Below, one piece after another: positions 9,759 through 20,640 of a DNA stretch of 64,000 bases. Made by a program: the position numbers and the translations under genes. The notes under the pieces were generated by a model that was given only the letters and a program-made list of their open reading frames with translations, did not search any database and was not told the origin of the DNA. Origin of the DNA: Amphibalanus amphitrite (Eukaryota > Arthropoda > Thecostraca > Balanomorpha > Balanidae); assembly GCF_019059575.1 (NCBI RefSeq), contig NW_024882206.1, forward strand, positions 75,001 through 139,000, written 5' to 3'. How positions within the stretch are numbered: the first letter of the stretch is position 1; every line of letters starts with the position of its first letter.

Positions 9759-10593
9759 TGTAACACGGCGGTTTCTCGTGCCCAGGGCGGGGCGCGCCAG
9801 TGTTGTTGTCGGCCCTTTCCAGAAGAGATGCTCTGCCGGTCCAGGTGTATTGTCTTACGAGCACAACACAGAGCGATGGTCAGCTACGGTGTCGGTCGAG
9901 ACCGACGCAGAAACGCGTCCGGCGTGGTCTGAGGCTGGGGGTCTTCTCTACACAAGCACGCGGAGCAGATGGTATGTGTCCAGCGGCTGTGGAGCTCGGA
10001 GGTCTCCTCGAGCGAGAGAGAGCACGTCCGACGCCGATGATGGCTCTAGGTCTTCTGCCAGTCCCCCCGATCGGGTGACTCCAGCAGAACTCCCTACTCT
10101 AAGGGCGGTGGCCCTCTAACCCTGCGTGGCGACTTACTATTGGCCGTTCCATATATGGTTGCACAGTTGCGATTGGTCATCACCACGTCGTACGATCGAG
10201 AAGCATGCGTCACGTGAGTGAGAGCGTCACACGCTGGTCTCGTGGTCCTAAGTGCATCCGGCTACGCAACGTTGCAAAGACATCAGACGGCACTTAGCAG
10301 GCAGCGGCTGACTTCTAGGTATAGAGTCTCTAGAGCGCGTTTGACAGAAGACAGACTAAAAGCTGACGTTTGTAGATAACACACCGGCGGCGCGGCGCAG
10401 AGTGCTGGAGACGATGAGTCACGAGCGCGAGCGGAGAGCGGTAAAGGTAATGAGCGTTGAAATGCGAAATTGAAATATAGCCACCACGCAGGTATAACTA
10501 GACTACGAACTAATTAAGCCTAAACCCTTAGAAACATAAGAAGCGATTCACGAAGGACAAACATCAATAAGCAAATAACTAACGCACTTTACA
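9759..10593 (-). repeat. LTR, right copy (5' LTR of the minus-oriented element)
   Basis: This 835-bp copy has TG...CA ends and looks identical by eye to 160-994. As the 5' LTR in transcription order it should hold the active promoter. It is followed by the CTAG duplication at 10594-10597. Confidence 0.95.
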
Positions 10594-10597
10594 CTAG

Positions 10598-11422
10598 CAG
10601 TAAGACTTTCGTACCCGTCTTGTTGAATGTAAGCTTCACATCAAGGAGACAGAATTCCGACAATCCGTGATTCGTCTCAAGCATTTCGAAGAAATGTATA
10701 AGCAAAATTGTCACCATGCATCTCGTGTTTCTAAGCCGATGACGGATCGACGGCTTACAAATATAAGATGAATGGCGTTAATTGCATATTTACTTATATA
10801 CATGATCCTGAGCTTATTGACAAGCTCATCAGTCATCATAGTTCTGAAAAGATCCCAATATCATCAATTATGCCAAACATACTGATGTTCCACTGTTTTC
10901 TTGTCATCTCTGGTAATTGGTTTGCAGTTCTTCTAGGGAAAATCACAACATCGGATCATTGGCAATCATGGCCTTGAATAGATGACTGTGAATAGAAGAT
11001 CAAGGGCTTATATAAGTGAATGGGTTGCCATTTATGTGAATTAAGTGTTCTTTGAAGAATCAATCGCTGTGCGTTCCTCCTGGTGCTGGTTCGTGGAACG
11101 TCAGAGTGAAAGTCAAAGAGAAAGTCAAAGGGAAAATAATAGAGAAAGGGCAATAAATTACTCTTACAAAAATAGTTTTCGGTCATCGCCCCATCTTTTT
11201 CAGACAAAAATAGTTTTCGGCTATCGCCCCATCTTTTTCAGACAATTAGGCATCCTGTAATTGAGCAATATTGCGTTGATCGTTCTTACTTGGATGCAGT
11301 GAGCACAAGATTATAAGTTGCAAAATGGAATTAGTTGATCTTCACAATCAGAAATCCATACTTCGGGTAATTTCCTGAGTTACATATGTACGAGTATATC
11401 GAATAAGGATATCGAATAAGAG
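10598..11422. repeat. Non-coding flank with a 39-bp tandem duplication
   Basis: The only structure seen is a near-perfect 38-39-base direct repeat at about 11168-11205 and 11206-11244 (core ATAGTTTTCGG...CCCCATCTTTTTCAGAC). The rest has no recognisable gene. Confidence 0.6.
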
Positions 11423-11770
11423 CAGGCGCGGATCCAGGGGGGCATCTAGGAGCCCAAGTCCCTCGCCTATCGAAAAAATGCCGCCCTTCGCCGTTCTAGG
11501 TGGCGGAGTGCGGCATTTTTTTCGATAGGCGGTGGAGCGCATTTTACGGAAATAAGTGTTTCTTTTCAGCAATTTCATAATATCTGGTAATGACTCTCTG
11601 AATTTATATCTAATCCTCAGAGTATGTTGCTTCTCTCCCTGAAGTCAGAGTGCCGCCGCCTCAAGTCGAAGTGCCGCCCCGTAGTGAAGTGAGTGCCGCC
11701 CCGTAGACGGAAAATGTGCCGCCCCTGTGTTGACTGCTCCCATCCCATGAAACTCCTGGATCCGCCCCTG
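11423..11770. mobile_element. Non-autonomous hAT-type MITE
   Basis: The ends CAGGCGCGGATCCAGG (11423-11438) and CCTGGATCCGCCCCTG (11755-11770) are inverted repeats of the CAGGGGCGGATCCAG type common in hAT elements. The flanking 8-mers AATAAGAG and AATTAAAG agree at 6 of 8 places, a decayed hAT duplication. An internal stem pairs CGCCTATCGAAAAAATGCC with GGCATTTTTTTCGATAGGCG (about 11464-11532). It has no coding capacity. Confidence 0.7.
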
Positions 11771-12240
11771 AATTAAAGTTAAATGTATGACTGTGCCAGC
11801 GGCAAGCAAGTCAAGAACCATGTTCTCATTTCCTCAGGTCTAGGACATTCGTGCACAGATCACGTTTCAAAATTAAAAATCCCTTTCTGGTTCCCCATCG
11901 ATGCTAAACATCGTTTTTTATCATTACTATTCCACTCACATAGCCAAACAAAACAAAACTGCCACACAAACAAATAACCCATGCCTTATCGCCATAAATC
12001 CACCCCAAACACAGCTTCCCGAGTCATGGCGGCCATATTGGGACAGTCAGTCCGACCCGCATCAGTTTCTCGATTTGTCTCGGTCCATCAGATATTCATG
12101 TATCTCGTTTGGACTCAGCCGGCCATGACTGCCAAAGTAGGTCAAGGTCAGTAGTGGTTCGGTCATGTGAACTGCGCTTTATATGCCCGTGTGATATATG
12201 GCCGCTGGCAGAGCATAGCTTTGGGAATTTCGGACGAAGT
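11771..12240. other. Non-coding stretch
   Basis: I see no gene, RNA gene or clear repeat here. Short open frames lack recognisable domains. Confidence 0.5.
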
Positions 12241-12692
12241 AAAGCCGGGTTTAGACGTGGAGTATGCAAATGTTTGGTGGTTGTGGGATTTCCGGTCAGT
12301 TTCACATGTTGCTGTGTCCCGTGCCATATCCTTTGGCGTCTGTTTTTTTTTTCTTCAAATGCAGGAACGATGAAGCTCCGTCCTGAAACTGGCGGTGAAC
12401 GTGGATTCATTGTTTTGTGTACCCATTGGTTGAGGGAGCTGTCTGCATAATAGGCATATATTAGGTGTGATTTTATTTTTAGTCGTGCCTGTAGCTTGAC
12501 TTTCAAGATTTTACATCTGAAATGGTGTAAACAGTAGGCACAATGGCGAATTTTACATTTCCCTTGTGATAAATAAACAAAGAACATTTTCCATTCCAAA
12601 AACAAACAATCATCGCTCCACTGAGCCAGAAACGCACTCAGTGAAGTACGTCACAAAAGTGATTTTATTTCGTTCCGTGTAAACCGGGCTTT
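12241..12692. mobile_element. Probable MITE with AAAGCCGGGTTTA ends
   Basis: AAAGCCGGGTTTAGAC at 12241 is matched in inverse by GTGTAAACCGGGCTTT at 12677-12692 (about 14 of 16). A 169-residue minus-strand frame overlapping it has no recognisable domain and is taken as chance. The target duplication is unclear. Confidence 0.45.
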
Positions 12693-13087
12693 GTTCAGTG
12701 TTGTTTGTATACCACCCACGAGCGATTCAGCTCTTCCTTTCACATTAGACTCGCTCGCTAGTTCCGCCACGTCCGAAGCCAATTGTTTCCACTCGCTTCC
12801 AAATCAGAACACGCGCCATTTGGCGACGAGGCGCCTCCCGGTGCCGCCAGTAGGGGCTAAGTTTAGCGCCGCTCAGGCGGTAAATGACCCTTATCGAACG
12901 AGACACTACTGATCAATCACCAGAAAAAGTCGGTCTGGCTCTCCGACAAATTTGACCGTGACGGAGCAAATGTTTGGCAAGGGTCCCGTTCAGGTTACTT
13001 AGAGCGTGGCTTGAGCTCGCATTCCAACTGATCTGATCTTTGGTGACCAAGACGGTCTGTCGGGTGGAGAGAGAAGAGGAAGGAAGA

Positions 13088-13170
<83 letters not shown>

Positions 13171-13311
13171 GGACTAGTAACTCATGCGACATCGTGAGAT
13201 TATCTGTTAGGCATGCTGAGATAGTATAACGGTCCTGTTGAAAATAATCAGCATAACACCACAGTGCTTTGAGTTAGATACATATCATGTTAGAGCATCA
13301 GAGTGGAGCAT
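12693..13311. repeat. Non-coding stretch with (AG)n microsatellite
   Basis: The main feature is an (AG)n tract at about 13089-13165. No gene is seen in the rest. Confidence 0.75.
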
Positions 13312-14739
13312 TTAAAGGTAGTGTGCCAGCTTTCCTGGACCGTATGGAGTTAATGGCCCAGATAAGGAGAACCGGATTTTTGGAACTTATCCATACCTAC
13401 CTTCAAAACTCATGGAAACGTCTTAAATTCTTCAAGTTTTGAGTACCCCAGTGCGAAATTCGCCCCGACGGGTTGTCGGTCGTACCCCAACCACATTTCA
13501 CACCACTATGAACAATAAATGCACACACTGAAATCGCTATTACCGATAGGCTCATCCAATCAAGTTTAAATAAACCCGTTCATCATCATCTCCTGCGGTT
13601 TCGAACACGCCTGTTAGGTGGTGCGGTAGACAGCGCCCAAAGCCAGGGCCCCGGTAACGTGAGGTAGCCGAGTCGGGGCAGCGTGCGCTGACCCAAGCCG
13701 GGGCCGCGCGTCCTCCCGGTGTCAAGTGATAGCCCGGGGCTGCCCGCGGGGATGCGGTAGACCGCGCCCAAAGCCGCGGCCCCGGCTTGGGTCAGCGCAC
13801 CGTTCCGTGCTTCTATCCTCAGGATACTGAAATCCTTCTCCTCCACACCGCAACCCCCCTCCGGACTGGACAGGCAACTTTATCTCATGCGGGCTGCTCC
13901 CTTGGAGCGGCACCGCTGCTCCCGAGGGAGCGCACCCCGTAGCCGGGTGCAGTGAGTGCCTTGGGGCTGGGTGGCTTGTCCTCTGGACGGGCTCAGCCCC
14001 GGCGACTCACTAGGGTGCCTGCCCAGACCAATGTCTCCCCCTATATCCTATCATCCTCCCGGCTCTGAAATGGTCTTACTGGACCGAAAGGGCCTAACCA
14101 AAAAAAAAAAAAAAAAAAATGGGTCAGCGCACGCTGCCCCGACTCGGCTACCTCACGTTGCCGGGGCCCTGGCTTTGGGCGCGGTCTACCGCAGGTGGCT
14201 TCTGCTCATACTTTGTGGTGCGGTGGTGGTGCGTCGGGCCGCGCGCTCTGACTTCGGCCAAGAAAAATGCGTCAGCTGATCATTGTCATTTCTGCCACTT
14301 TCATGTGGTGAGATGGGGTCATAACTTTAGAGACGGCTGTTTCATATCAATTATTTTACATAAAATAATATTTCAAACCATAAATTAATGTTCGACAGCC
14401 AAATTAAAGAAACAATACCAATACAAGCTTACAGTTTAAATTCGACATTGTGTTGTCTACGATTAGACAGCTGATAACTCATTCCCGTACGTCGTAACTC
14501 TATAATGACCTTTGCTTATTGTCACATGTGCGCCGCATTCGCGATTGTTGCCGACGCCTGTTTGCAGGTCAGCCCACTACAGTTGTTATACATATAAAAA
14601 AAACGATAAACTTTTAGGCAAAAAAAGCACTATTTTAGGCCCATTTTTGATTTTTTTGCGATATTAGGTAAAAACAGAAGCTTCTTATCCTAGGAAAAAT
14701 AAAATGGGAAATCATTGGAAGGTGGCACACTACCTTTAA
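13312..14739. mobile_element. TTAA-flanked non-autonomous transposon (AGGTAGTGTGCCA ends)
   Basis: TTAAAGGTAGTGTGCCA at 13312-13328 and TGGCACACTACCTTTAA at 14723-14739 are perfect inverted repeats with TTAA at both outer edges, as for piggyBac-type insertion. The interior has a GC-rich inverted duplication (13608-13692 against about 14119-14195) that is interrupted by a retroposon at 13801-14119. No transposase is present. The superfamily assignment rests only on TTAA. Confidence 0.7.
13801..14119 (+). mobile_element. Poly(A) retroposon (SINE or truncated LINE) with 13-bp duplication
   Basis: The insertion ends in a 19-20-base A tract (14100-14119) and is flanked by a perfect direct repeat TGGGTCAGCGCAC at 13788-13800 and 14120-14132. 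This is the signature of LINE-mediated retroposition. It is 319 bp long and GC-rich. No pol III A/B boxes or reverse transcriptase were recognised, so SINE versus truncated LINE tail stays open. It is nested inside the TTAA element. Confidence 0.8.
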
Positions 14740-14829
14740 CGTGTCCCTTCCTACAAATCCCGTGCGCGATTCACCACACTACTTGACTGCAGCCACACCA
14801 GTAATAAGGCCGTCTTGCCAGTACCAGTA

Positions 14830-16185
14830 GGGGAGACCCGGGAGATATGGGCCCCCTGGAGGTATGGGCCATCGCAGTTTGAAGAAGTGTTGCGTATTTT
14901 TACACATTTGACGGCGTTAACTGGTACCAGCCATTCCGTTATACATCCCACGTGATTTTCAAAATCTTCGTCAGTCTTCTTTGGCAATGAGCGGTGATAA
15001 AGCGTTTTTGCCCTCTTCGAGTAAAATACGGTACATACAGAAAAATCGTGATAGATTTGAACCAGGCTCGTTTTAGGTTGTCAGATCATCGCTAACATAA
15101 AGTTTAAAGCATGCAACTTAAGACTGGATAGACAATTTGAAACTTTCTTGCAAGATTATGAGCTGAGACGATATGCACATTTTAGCGTCCTAGCCGAGAG
15201 GTTCGGGCCACCCACCGGCCGTTGATCCTAAGTAAATAAAAAGATGCTTTCATTGAATGCTTCCGTCAATAAGTTTAATTTTTGTCGCGCAAGGTCGAAA
15301 ATTTAACTTCAAATTTCATTCAAACAGAAAAATATTATTGATCTTATTTTATGGTGCATGCTTGAGTTTACCAAAATACATATGGGCCAAAGTCACATCC
15401 ATGAAGTAAGCTGTTGGCCGCTTATGCGGTTCCTGGGTTCTAAAGGCCGCCCCACACTGGACCTCGCATGCGGGTTGCGAGTTTGCGGGTTTTGAGTTTG
15501 CGGGCATAATACTAATTCATAGAGTGATTAGACCGTTCTTTATGGCAACTTCATGAATGCAGTGAAGCCGGTACACCTTCAGAAAATTACACATAGTGGC
15601 AATATCAGCGCAACGAACCAAAATTCGGCTCCAACGAAAAACCCGCAAACCTCGCAGAACTCGCAGACCTCGCAGCGAGGAAAATCGAAAGTTGACTCAA
15701 AATCAACTATTGGAATGCGATGCAAGGTCGCTCGCAAGCTAAAAACATACAGACTCGCCTGTTAGATGGTAGTGTGGGTCACTCAGCTTAGATTGCATGA
15801 TTTGAACTTGAATAAACCCGAAAACCCAAAAACTCGCAACCCGCATGCGAGTTCCAGTGTGGGGCGGCCTTAAGAGAGATCAAGGTAGGTACCAGCTACG
15901 AGTATTATTTTCATTGTCGAGAAAAGAATATGAAACGTGGCACCGGCCCATACCTCCCGGGCCATGGTCCATACCTCCCGGTGTATTTTGATGGATCGAA
16001 AAAGCACATGATTTATTGAAAGTTATCTCGAGACAAAATAGTTTATCCAAGATGCCTAATATCAGGCACACGTTGCAGGCGAAAGGCAATTTCACGTACA
16101 CAGAGTGAAAAACCGGGTCTAGCCACTGCCCACTGGAAGAAAATTGCCTTTTCACAAAACCGGCCCATACCTCCCGGGTCTCCCC
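14830..16185. mobile_element. TA-flanked non-autonomous transposon (GGGGAGACCCGGGAG ends)
   Basis: The ends GGGGAGACCCGGGAG and CTCCCGGGTCTCCCC are inverted and flanked by TA (14828-14829, 16186-16187), as for Tc1/mariner-like insertion. The CCATACCTCCCGG motif recurs several times near the right end (15945-15985, 16160-16180), possibly as transposase-binding repeats. No transposase frame survives. It hosts the element at 15444-15870. Confidence 0.7.
15444..15870. mobile_element. PIF/Harbinger-like MITE nested in the TA element
   Basis: Terminal repeats AGGCCGCCCCACACTGGA and TCCAGTGTGGGGCGGCCT are perfect and flanked by TAA at 15441-15443 and 15871-15873, the TWA duplication typical of PIF/Harbinger. 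Subterminal repeats rich in CTCGCA and GCGGG, including CTCGCAACCCGCATGCGAG, lie at both ends. No coding capacity was seen. Confidence 0.8.
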
Positions 16186-16187
16186 TA

Positions 16188-17407
16188 CTACGGCCGACTT
16201 GTTTTGCTCTATTGAGTGTAACTGTTAGTTTTAGTGAGTTTTAGTGTTAGTTTTAGTTTTAATTGAGTGAGTGTTAGTTTTACTCGTTTGAGAGCCGAAA
16301 GCAAGTGATCACGAGTGCCTACTCAAACTGTCATGCCACCGACCAAAGCGTCTCAGGGTCCAAGCCCCAAGGTGTGCACCTCAGGTCTCAGGATCAAATA
16401 CGGCACAGAGTACGTCGAAGCCTTGTAAACCAGACTGAATAGTCACCGAGACACATCCAACTGGCACAGCACAGATATGCATTCCTCGGTATGATAATGG
16501 ATAACGTGCTACTGAGATTTATACTGGATAAATGGATGGGTATAAATCGTTCATCGTGAAAACTGTTGTCAATGCTTTGGTGATAAATTTTGAATAACAT
16601 TTGACAAACGATCAATGGCTCGGGATAACCACAATCAATCAATATATGCATGCAGTTGTTACTTTGGAGTTATGTTCCTGAATGAAATTTCACACCAAAT
16701 AAAACTCACACTAAATTCATCGAACACCATCAGTCAACAACCCAGCACAAAGGCCACGTGTCATTTCGAATAGCTGAACTTTGTCAAATACCCCCCCCCC
16801 CCACTTCGGCAAGCCTGACTCTTCAAAGACGCAATGAAAGGAGGCTCACGTAACATCCTCAATAACCCATGGAAGGTCATGGCGGCCGTCTGAAGAATGG
16901 CAGCACGTACCAAGTGGTCTTCTAGGAAGCTGGATATTATATTTCAGCGTTTTCTATGTAGGCCAGTGCATTCGCTGTGCATGCACAATTTTGCCTGTGT
17001 TACTTTATAAATTTGAAATATACTCCGGTGTATGTAGTGAAATGCTGTGGTGGATGTTCAAACAAAAAATGCACAAGAAGGTGAGAATCAGACTGCAAAC
17101 GAGATGAAATATCTCAATGCCCCAACTAATCCCAATGCTGCATTTGGGAATGACGATTTGTTTTACATCTGACTGTAGATCTACACTTCTGACAGCTGTA
17201 GGGCTGGTGATCACGATTGTCTGATCAGAGCACAGCCCAGGGAATCTTTTCAACCTATCGCGCAGCAACGTGTGCCTTAACAAGGCACACGTTCTTATAT
17301 CTAAGCAAGCAATTCACACAACACTCAAGTTTTGTTGTTGAGTAAGGAAACACATTGAAACTGCTGTCGATTTCCAGGCAAGTCCTCAATCCTCCGTTAT
17401 ATAGGTA
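16188..17407. other. Non-coding stretch
   Basis: Apart from short TTAGTTTTAGTG-like iterations at 16225-16285 and a C tract at 16791, no gene, RNA gene or transposon end was recognised. Confidence 0.5.
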
Positions 17408-17409
17408 TA

Positions 17410-18690
17410 CAGGGTTGGGCAGATAAATTGGGACAAAATACATATTTGCATTCAGAACACCATAGCTTAGAAATTTGTAAACGTAGGCATTTCAAATTTG
17501 GATCACCTATTGTCACACCAATTTTACACATTTATCACCAAATATGGTCACCGTGGTCCACCCGCATCAGTCCTTATCGGTGCCTGGACTGGCCGCACGC
17601 GCGGCGAGATCTCCCGTCTGAAATGGCTCGTAATTGTAGCCAACTGGCACTGCTGAGACTCACCACAGTCACATGGGGACGTTCGTTAGACTCACCCGCA
17701 AAAACGCCCCAGCAACCAGAACTTGTGTGGGCTGAGGTTTAATGAGGAAGGGGGCATTTTCCCTTGGGTACAGTTTGCGGGATCCTCCGTTTCAGATTTT
17801 GTATTTAATTTACTGTATGCCGGGGAGCTGACTCCTCGAAGAGCATCACTCCATGCAGGATGTTGCCTTCTTCCATCTTGTTGATTCGAACTGCCGGAAT
17901 AATGGTTATGGTACGCTGTAATGGCGAACCCCCTCCCGATTCCGTAAAATGAGGGGGCCCCACGTGGCCGTCAGAAGTCACCGAGTGAAATGCCATCACC
18001 GAGGTCTGCTGCATGCTTTTTGGAACTAAGATCACGTCTTCTGAGCTGGTTGCGATGTTTCATGGTGTTTGCGCTTGTTCATATGTTCGGTTATGGGGAT
18101 ACCATCGTCGAAAAAGACCTGCACGTGCTTGCTCGCTTCTCCAAGCCCTTCAAGAGGAAACAATCTTTTTAACGTCACAGCTGCTTCAACATCTATGTTA
18201 ACAGGTTGATATGCATCAATGCATAAGAGTACATGTTTGAGGTGCTGGTATATCGCTTTCTCATGGCGCGGCTAGCTTCGTTGTAAGCTCGCGCCACTGT
18301 TTTCGCGAGGATCCTCTGATTTAACTGAAATTTGCCTTTTAGCCCCCCTGGAAAACCGGGGGAGCGGCCGGTGTCAATACAAGAAGTATGTAAGGATGAG
18401 TCAACATCTTCTCTTCCTCCAACGTTTACGTCTGTTCGATACACACTACTTTCAGCCATTTGATGGAGCATAATTAGAGTATTGGCATGCATGTGCGCGC
18501 GGACTAAGTTGACAGTGACTTGCCTAAGCCCACGTTCTGTGACCAGCCGACTCAAAATTACAACGCAACCTGCATAACATGGAAAAGTATTCATTAGCCT
18601 ATATTTATGTTCAAAAATTATCTTAATCTCTAGAAAAATAGTCGTTTTAGAGGAAGTTGAAATTTGTCCCAATTTATCTGCCCAACCCTG
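17410..18690 (-). mobile_element. Decayed Tc1/mariner-like transposon with 28-bp perfect TIRs
   Basis: CAGGGTTGGGCAGATAAATT begins a 28-base terminal repeat perfectly inverted at 18663-18690, with TA on both sides (17408-17409, 18691-18692). The length of 1281 bp suits mariner. On the minus strand near 17900-18035 a segment reading VMAFHSVTSDGHVGPPHF resembles the catalytic-core region of mariner/pogo transposases. Stops and frameshifts break the gene. The well-preserved ends with a ruined gene suggest mobilisation in trans. Confidence 0.8.
17805..18035 (-). pseudogene. Mariner-type transposase remnant
   Basis: This open stretch includes VMAFHSVTSDGHVGPPHF, similar to the conserved segment before the second catalytic Asp in mariner/pogo transposases. 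No intact DDE/D triad can be followed and no start or full-length frame exists. It is a fragment of the gene of the surrounding element. Confidence 0.5.
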
Positions 18691-18692
18691 TA

Positions 18693-19410
18693 GGTAAAGA
18701 CTGAATGCAAAGACTGTAAAGTCTATATGCAATTATTATCGGGCGACAATTTTATATTGCAGTAAACGATCATCTCATAAACTCTAAAATTATTATTATC
18801 GGCCCAAACGATCTATTGTTGAGCGCATTGCAGTGCATTCCTATTTTCCACCAGAATTATCTTCACCCGTGCAGAAAAGAAACATTCCCTCTTCGCCACC
18901 TGGCCAAGTGTAAAATAAACACTGAACGGGAGAGATTCGAAATCACATCAGCTAACACGCCGCGGTTGCGATTTTTCGCTCCACGGTGCAGAAAAAGCAT
19001 TCTGGCAGAAGGGGCTGACCATTTCGATAGAAAAGGTAGACTGCGCCACAACATGTTTCTCTGACTTGAAGCCATTGTTGGACCTGACCTGACGAGTGGA
19101 CGCGTTCGAACCGGCAAGACTGTTGGAACGGAAGGGAAGTTGTGAATTGGCTGAACAAAGAGAAGGGCGGGGGGGGGGGTTATTCTAGGAGATATGGCGG
19201 CATAGATAGTAGAATGAAGGTGACTGGTAGATCTGGTTGGTCTGTGTAGGCATGGTTTATGAGTGCCTCCGTTTATGAATCGTTATCCCACGTTTAGTTA
19301 TGGGTTAGTTACGACTATTAGTGTAGTTTGAATCTTTCTATGGAAACATTCATCGCGGACTGGTACTGAGTGTCACCTACGACTGAGTATCACGACACTA
19401 TAATGACTAT
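18693..19410. other. Non-coding stretch
   Basis: No gene or repeat recognised, except a G tract at 19168-19178. Confidence 0.5.
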
Positions 19411-19634
19411 GACCACGTTTCCATGGGCATCACTGATCCGGATCAGTAAAAATGGATTAGCTAATCCAGTATAGTTAGACAATATATGAAAATGAAAATA
19501 AGGGATTAACTGATTATGTATTATGTAAGCCTAATCCACTTGGAATTATACCTATCATGTACCTGAGAGTTCGAGAAATATATGACGATTTGAATTGGCT
19601 GATCCGAATCAGTGATGCTCATGGAAACAGGGTC
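19411..19634. mobile_element. Short MITE (GTTTCCATG ends)
   Basis: The left end, GACCACGTTTCCATGGGCAT and on to GATCAG, pairs with the right end, starting CTGATCCGAATCAGTGATGC and finishing AAACAGGGTC, with few mismatches over about 36 bases. Length is 224 bp with no coding capacity. A TAT-like flank may be the duplication. Confidence 0.65.
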
Positions 19635-20165
19635 TATGTAATATGTATATCTGATTGTCACTCTCGAATTCCGCTCAGCTACCTCAAGTGAAACTCCATC
19701 TACCCACAAATGTGCGGCATTCAAATATCCACCGGCACACCGCCGGTATTTGACATCGTCCGCTGGGGGAGGCAGGCTGAACACAGGGAGGGGAGGGGAG
19801 GGGGAGTGTACGCAGAACGCCTGATGGCTAAAATTAAAATATCTGGTCGTGTGTGTCAGATTCCGAGGCCACCAGTCATGGCAGGTGACCTTTAAGCACC
19901 GTTGGTAACGCATATGCGCTAAGTGTGAAATATTAAATATTTGGTAAAATTATTCAAAGGATGTCAAATTTTGGTAAAAAAAAACAAATGGCCTTGATAA
20001 AATGATGACTGGTGAGCCACAATGCATAACCGTTATGGTGATAGCAGCATTTGAACACAGTCCCTTCCATACCTCTCTCCCTCCTCTCCTATCCCTGCCT
20101 TCCATCCCTTCCCAACTTTCCTTCCCTTTCTCCCTCCCTCCCCTCCCTTCCCCCATCTCACTTAC

Positions 20166-20400
20166 TTTGCGCAAATCCGTTAAACTTGCACCAGAATGCT
20201 CCCAAGACGAACATCGGCTCGCTGAGATTATTCACCAGATGTACCCACATACAAAACAGCACGATGCAGATATCGGCTGCTGCCAGATTCACCAGGTAGG
20301 CATTTATGGCGCTTCTCATGTGGGAGTTTGCTGCAGAGATGGCCACGACGCTGAGATTGCCGATGAGGGAGACAAAGAAGACGATGCCGTACGCGACCAT
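20166..20400 (-). CDS. Class A GPCR, exon with TM1-TM2 and start of TM3
   Basis: The exon runs from an acceptor (CTCTCTTCCCCAG, ending at 20401) to a perfect donor (GTAAGT at 20165-20160) and encodes 78 residues plus one base. TM1 is about residues 3-21 with the GN motif (N15, position 1.50). TM2 is about 33-56 with NLAAAD (D43, position 2.50). C71 fits the conserved Cys at the top of TM3. These mark a rhodopsin-class, probably peptide-type, receptor in the plasma membrane; the ligand is not recognisable. The upstream partner is the exon at 26095-26226, which joins in phase 0. TM3-TM7 exons were not found to the left in this window. The acceptor lies in a 90-bp triplication. Confidence 0.85.
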
Positions 20401-20640
20401 CTGGGGAAGAGAGATAAATATTACGTCATTGGGGTGGTGGTGGGAGGGGCTGGGGCTGAGGACAAAGAAGACGAGGCCGCACGCGACCATCTGGGGAAAA
20501 GACAGAAATATGACGTCATTGGGGTGGTGGTGGGAGGGGCTGGGGCTGGGGACAAAGAAGACGAGGCCGTACGCGACCATCTGGGGAAAAGAGAGAAATA
20601 TGACGTCATTGGGGTGGTGGTAGTGGGAGGAGCTGGGGGG
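20371..20640 (-). repeat. 90-bp tandem triplication spanning the GPCR intron-exon junction
   Basis: Units start at 20371, 20461 and 20551, each beginning GACAAAGAAGACGA, with only a few differences. On the gene strand each unit carries a pyrimidine tract, an AG acceptor and the first 30 bases of the exon (ATGGTCGCGTACGGC-type). Ninety bases equals 30 codons, and the upstream units are open in frame. Three alternative in-frame 3' splice sites therefore exist. Confidence 0.9.

Larger units (their letters stand above)
160..10593 (-). mobile_element. Complete env-bearing Ty3/gypsy-class LTR retroelement (errantivirus-like)
   Basis: This is a full provirus-like element in minus orientation. In element order it carries the 5' LTR (9759-10593), primer-binding site, leader, gag, pol, env, polypurine tract and 3' LTR (160-994). 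It is flanked by direct CTAG duplications at 156-159 and 10594-10597, and the LTRs have TG...CA ends. The pol order protease-RT-RNase H-integrase is that of Ty3/gypsy and retroviruses. The third gene is a spike-like glycoprotein with a furin site, as in insect errantiviruses. All three frames are open and the LTRs look identical, so the insertion appears recent and possibly still competent. Activity is inference from sequence only. Confidence 0.95.

Noticed and set aside
12096..12605. 169-codon minus-strand frame
   Set aside because: No domain, and it overlaps a probable MITE.
19521..19913. Minus-strand frame with acceptor- and donor-like ends, tested as the next GPCR exon
   Set aside because: Joined in phase to the exon ending at 20166 it gives no TM3 or DRY-type motif.
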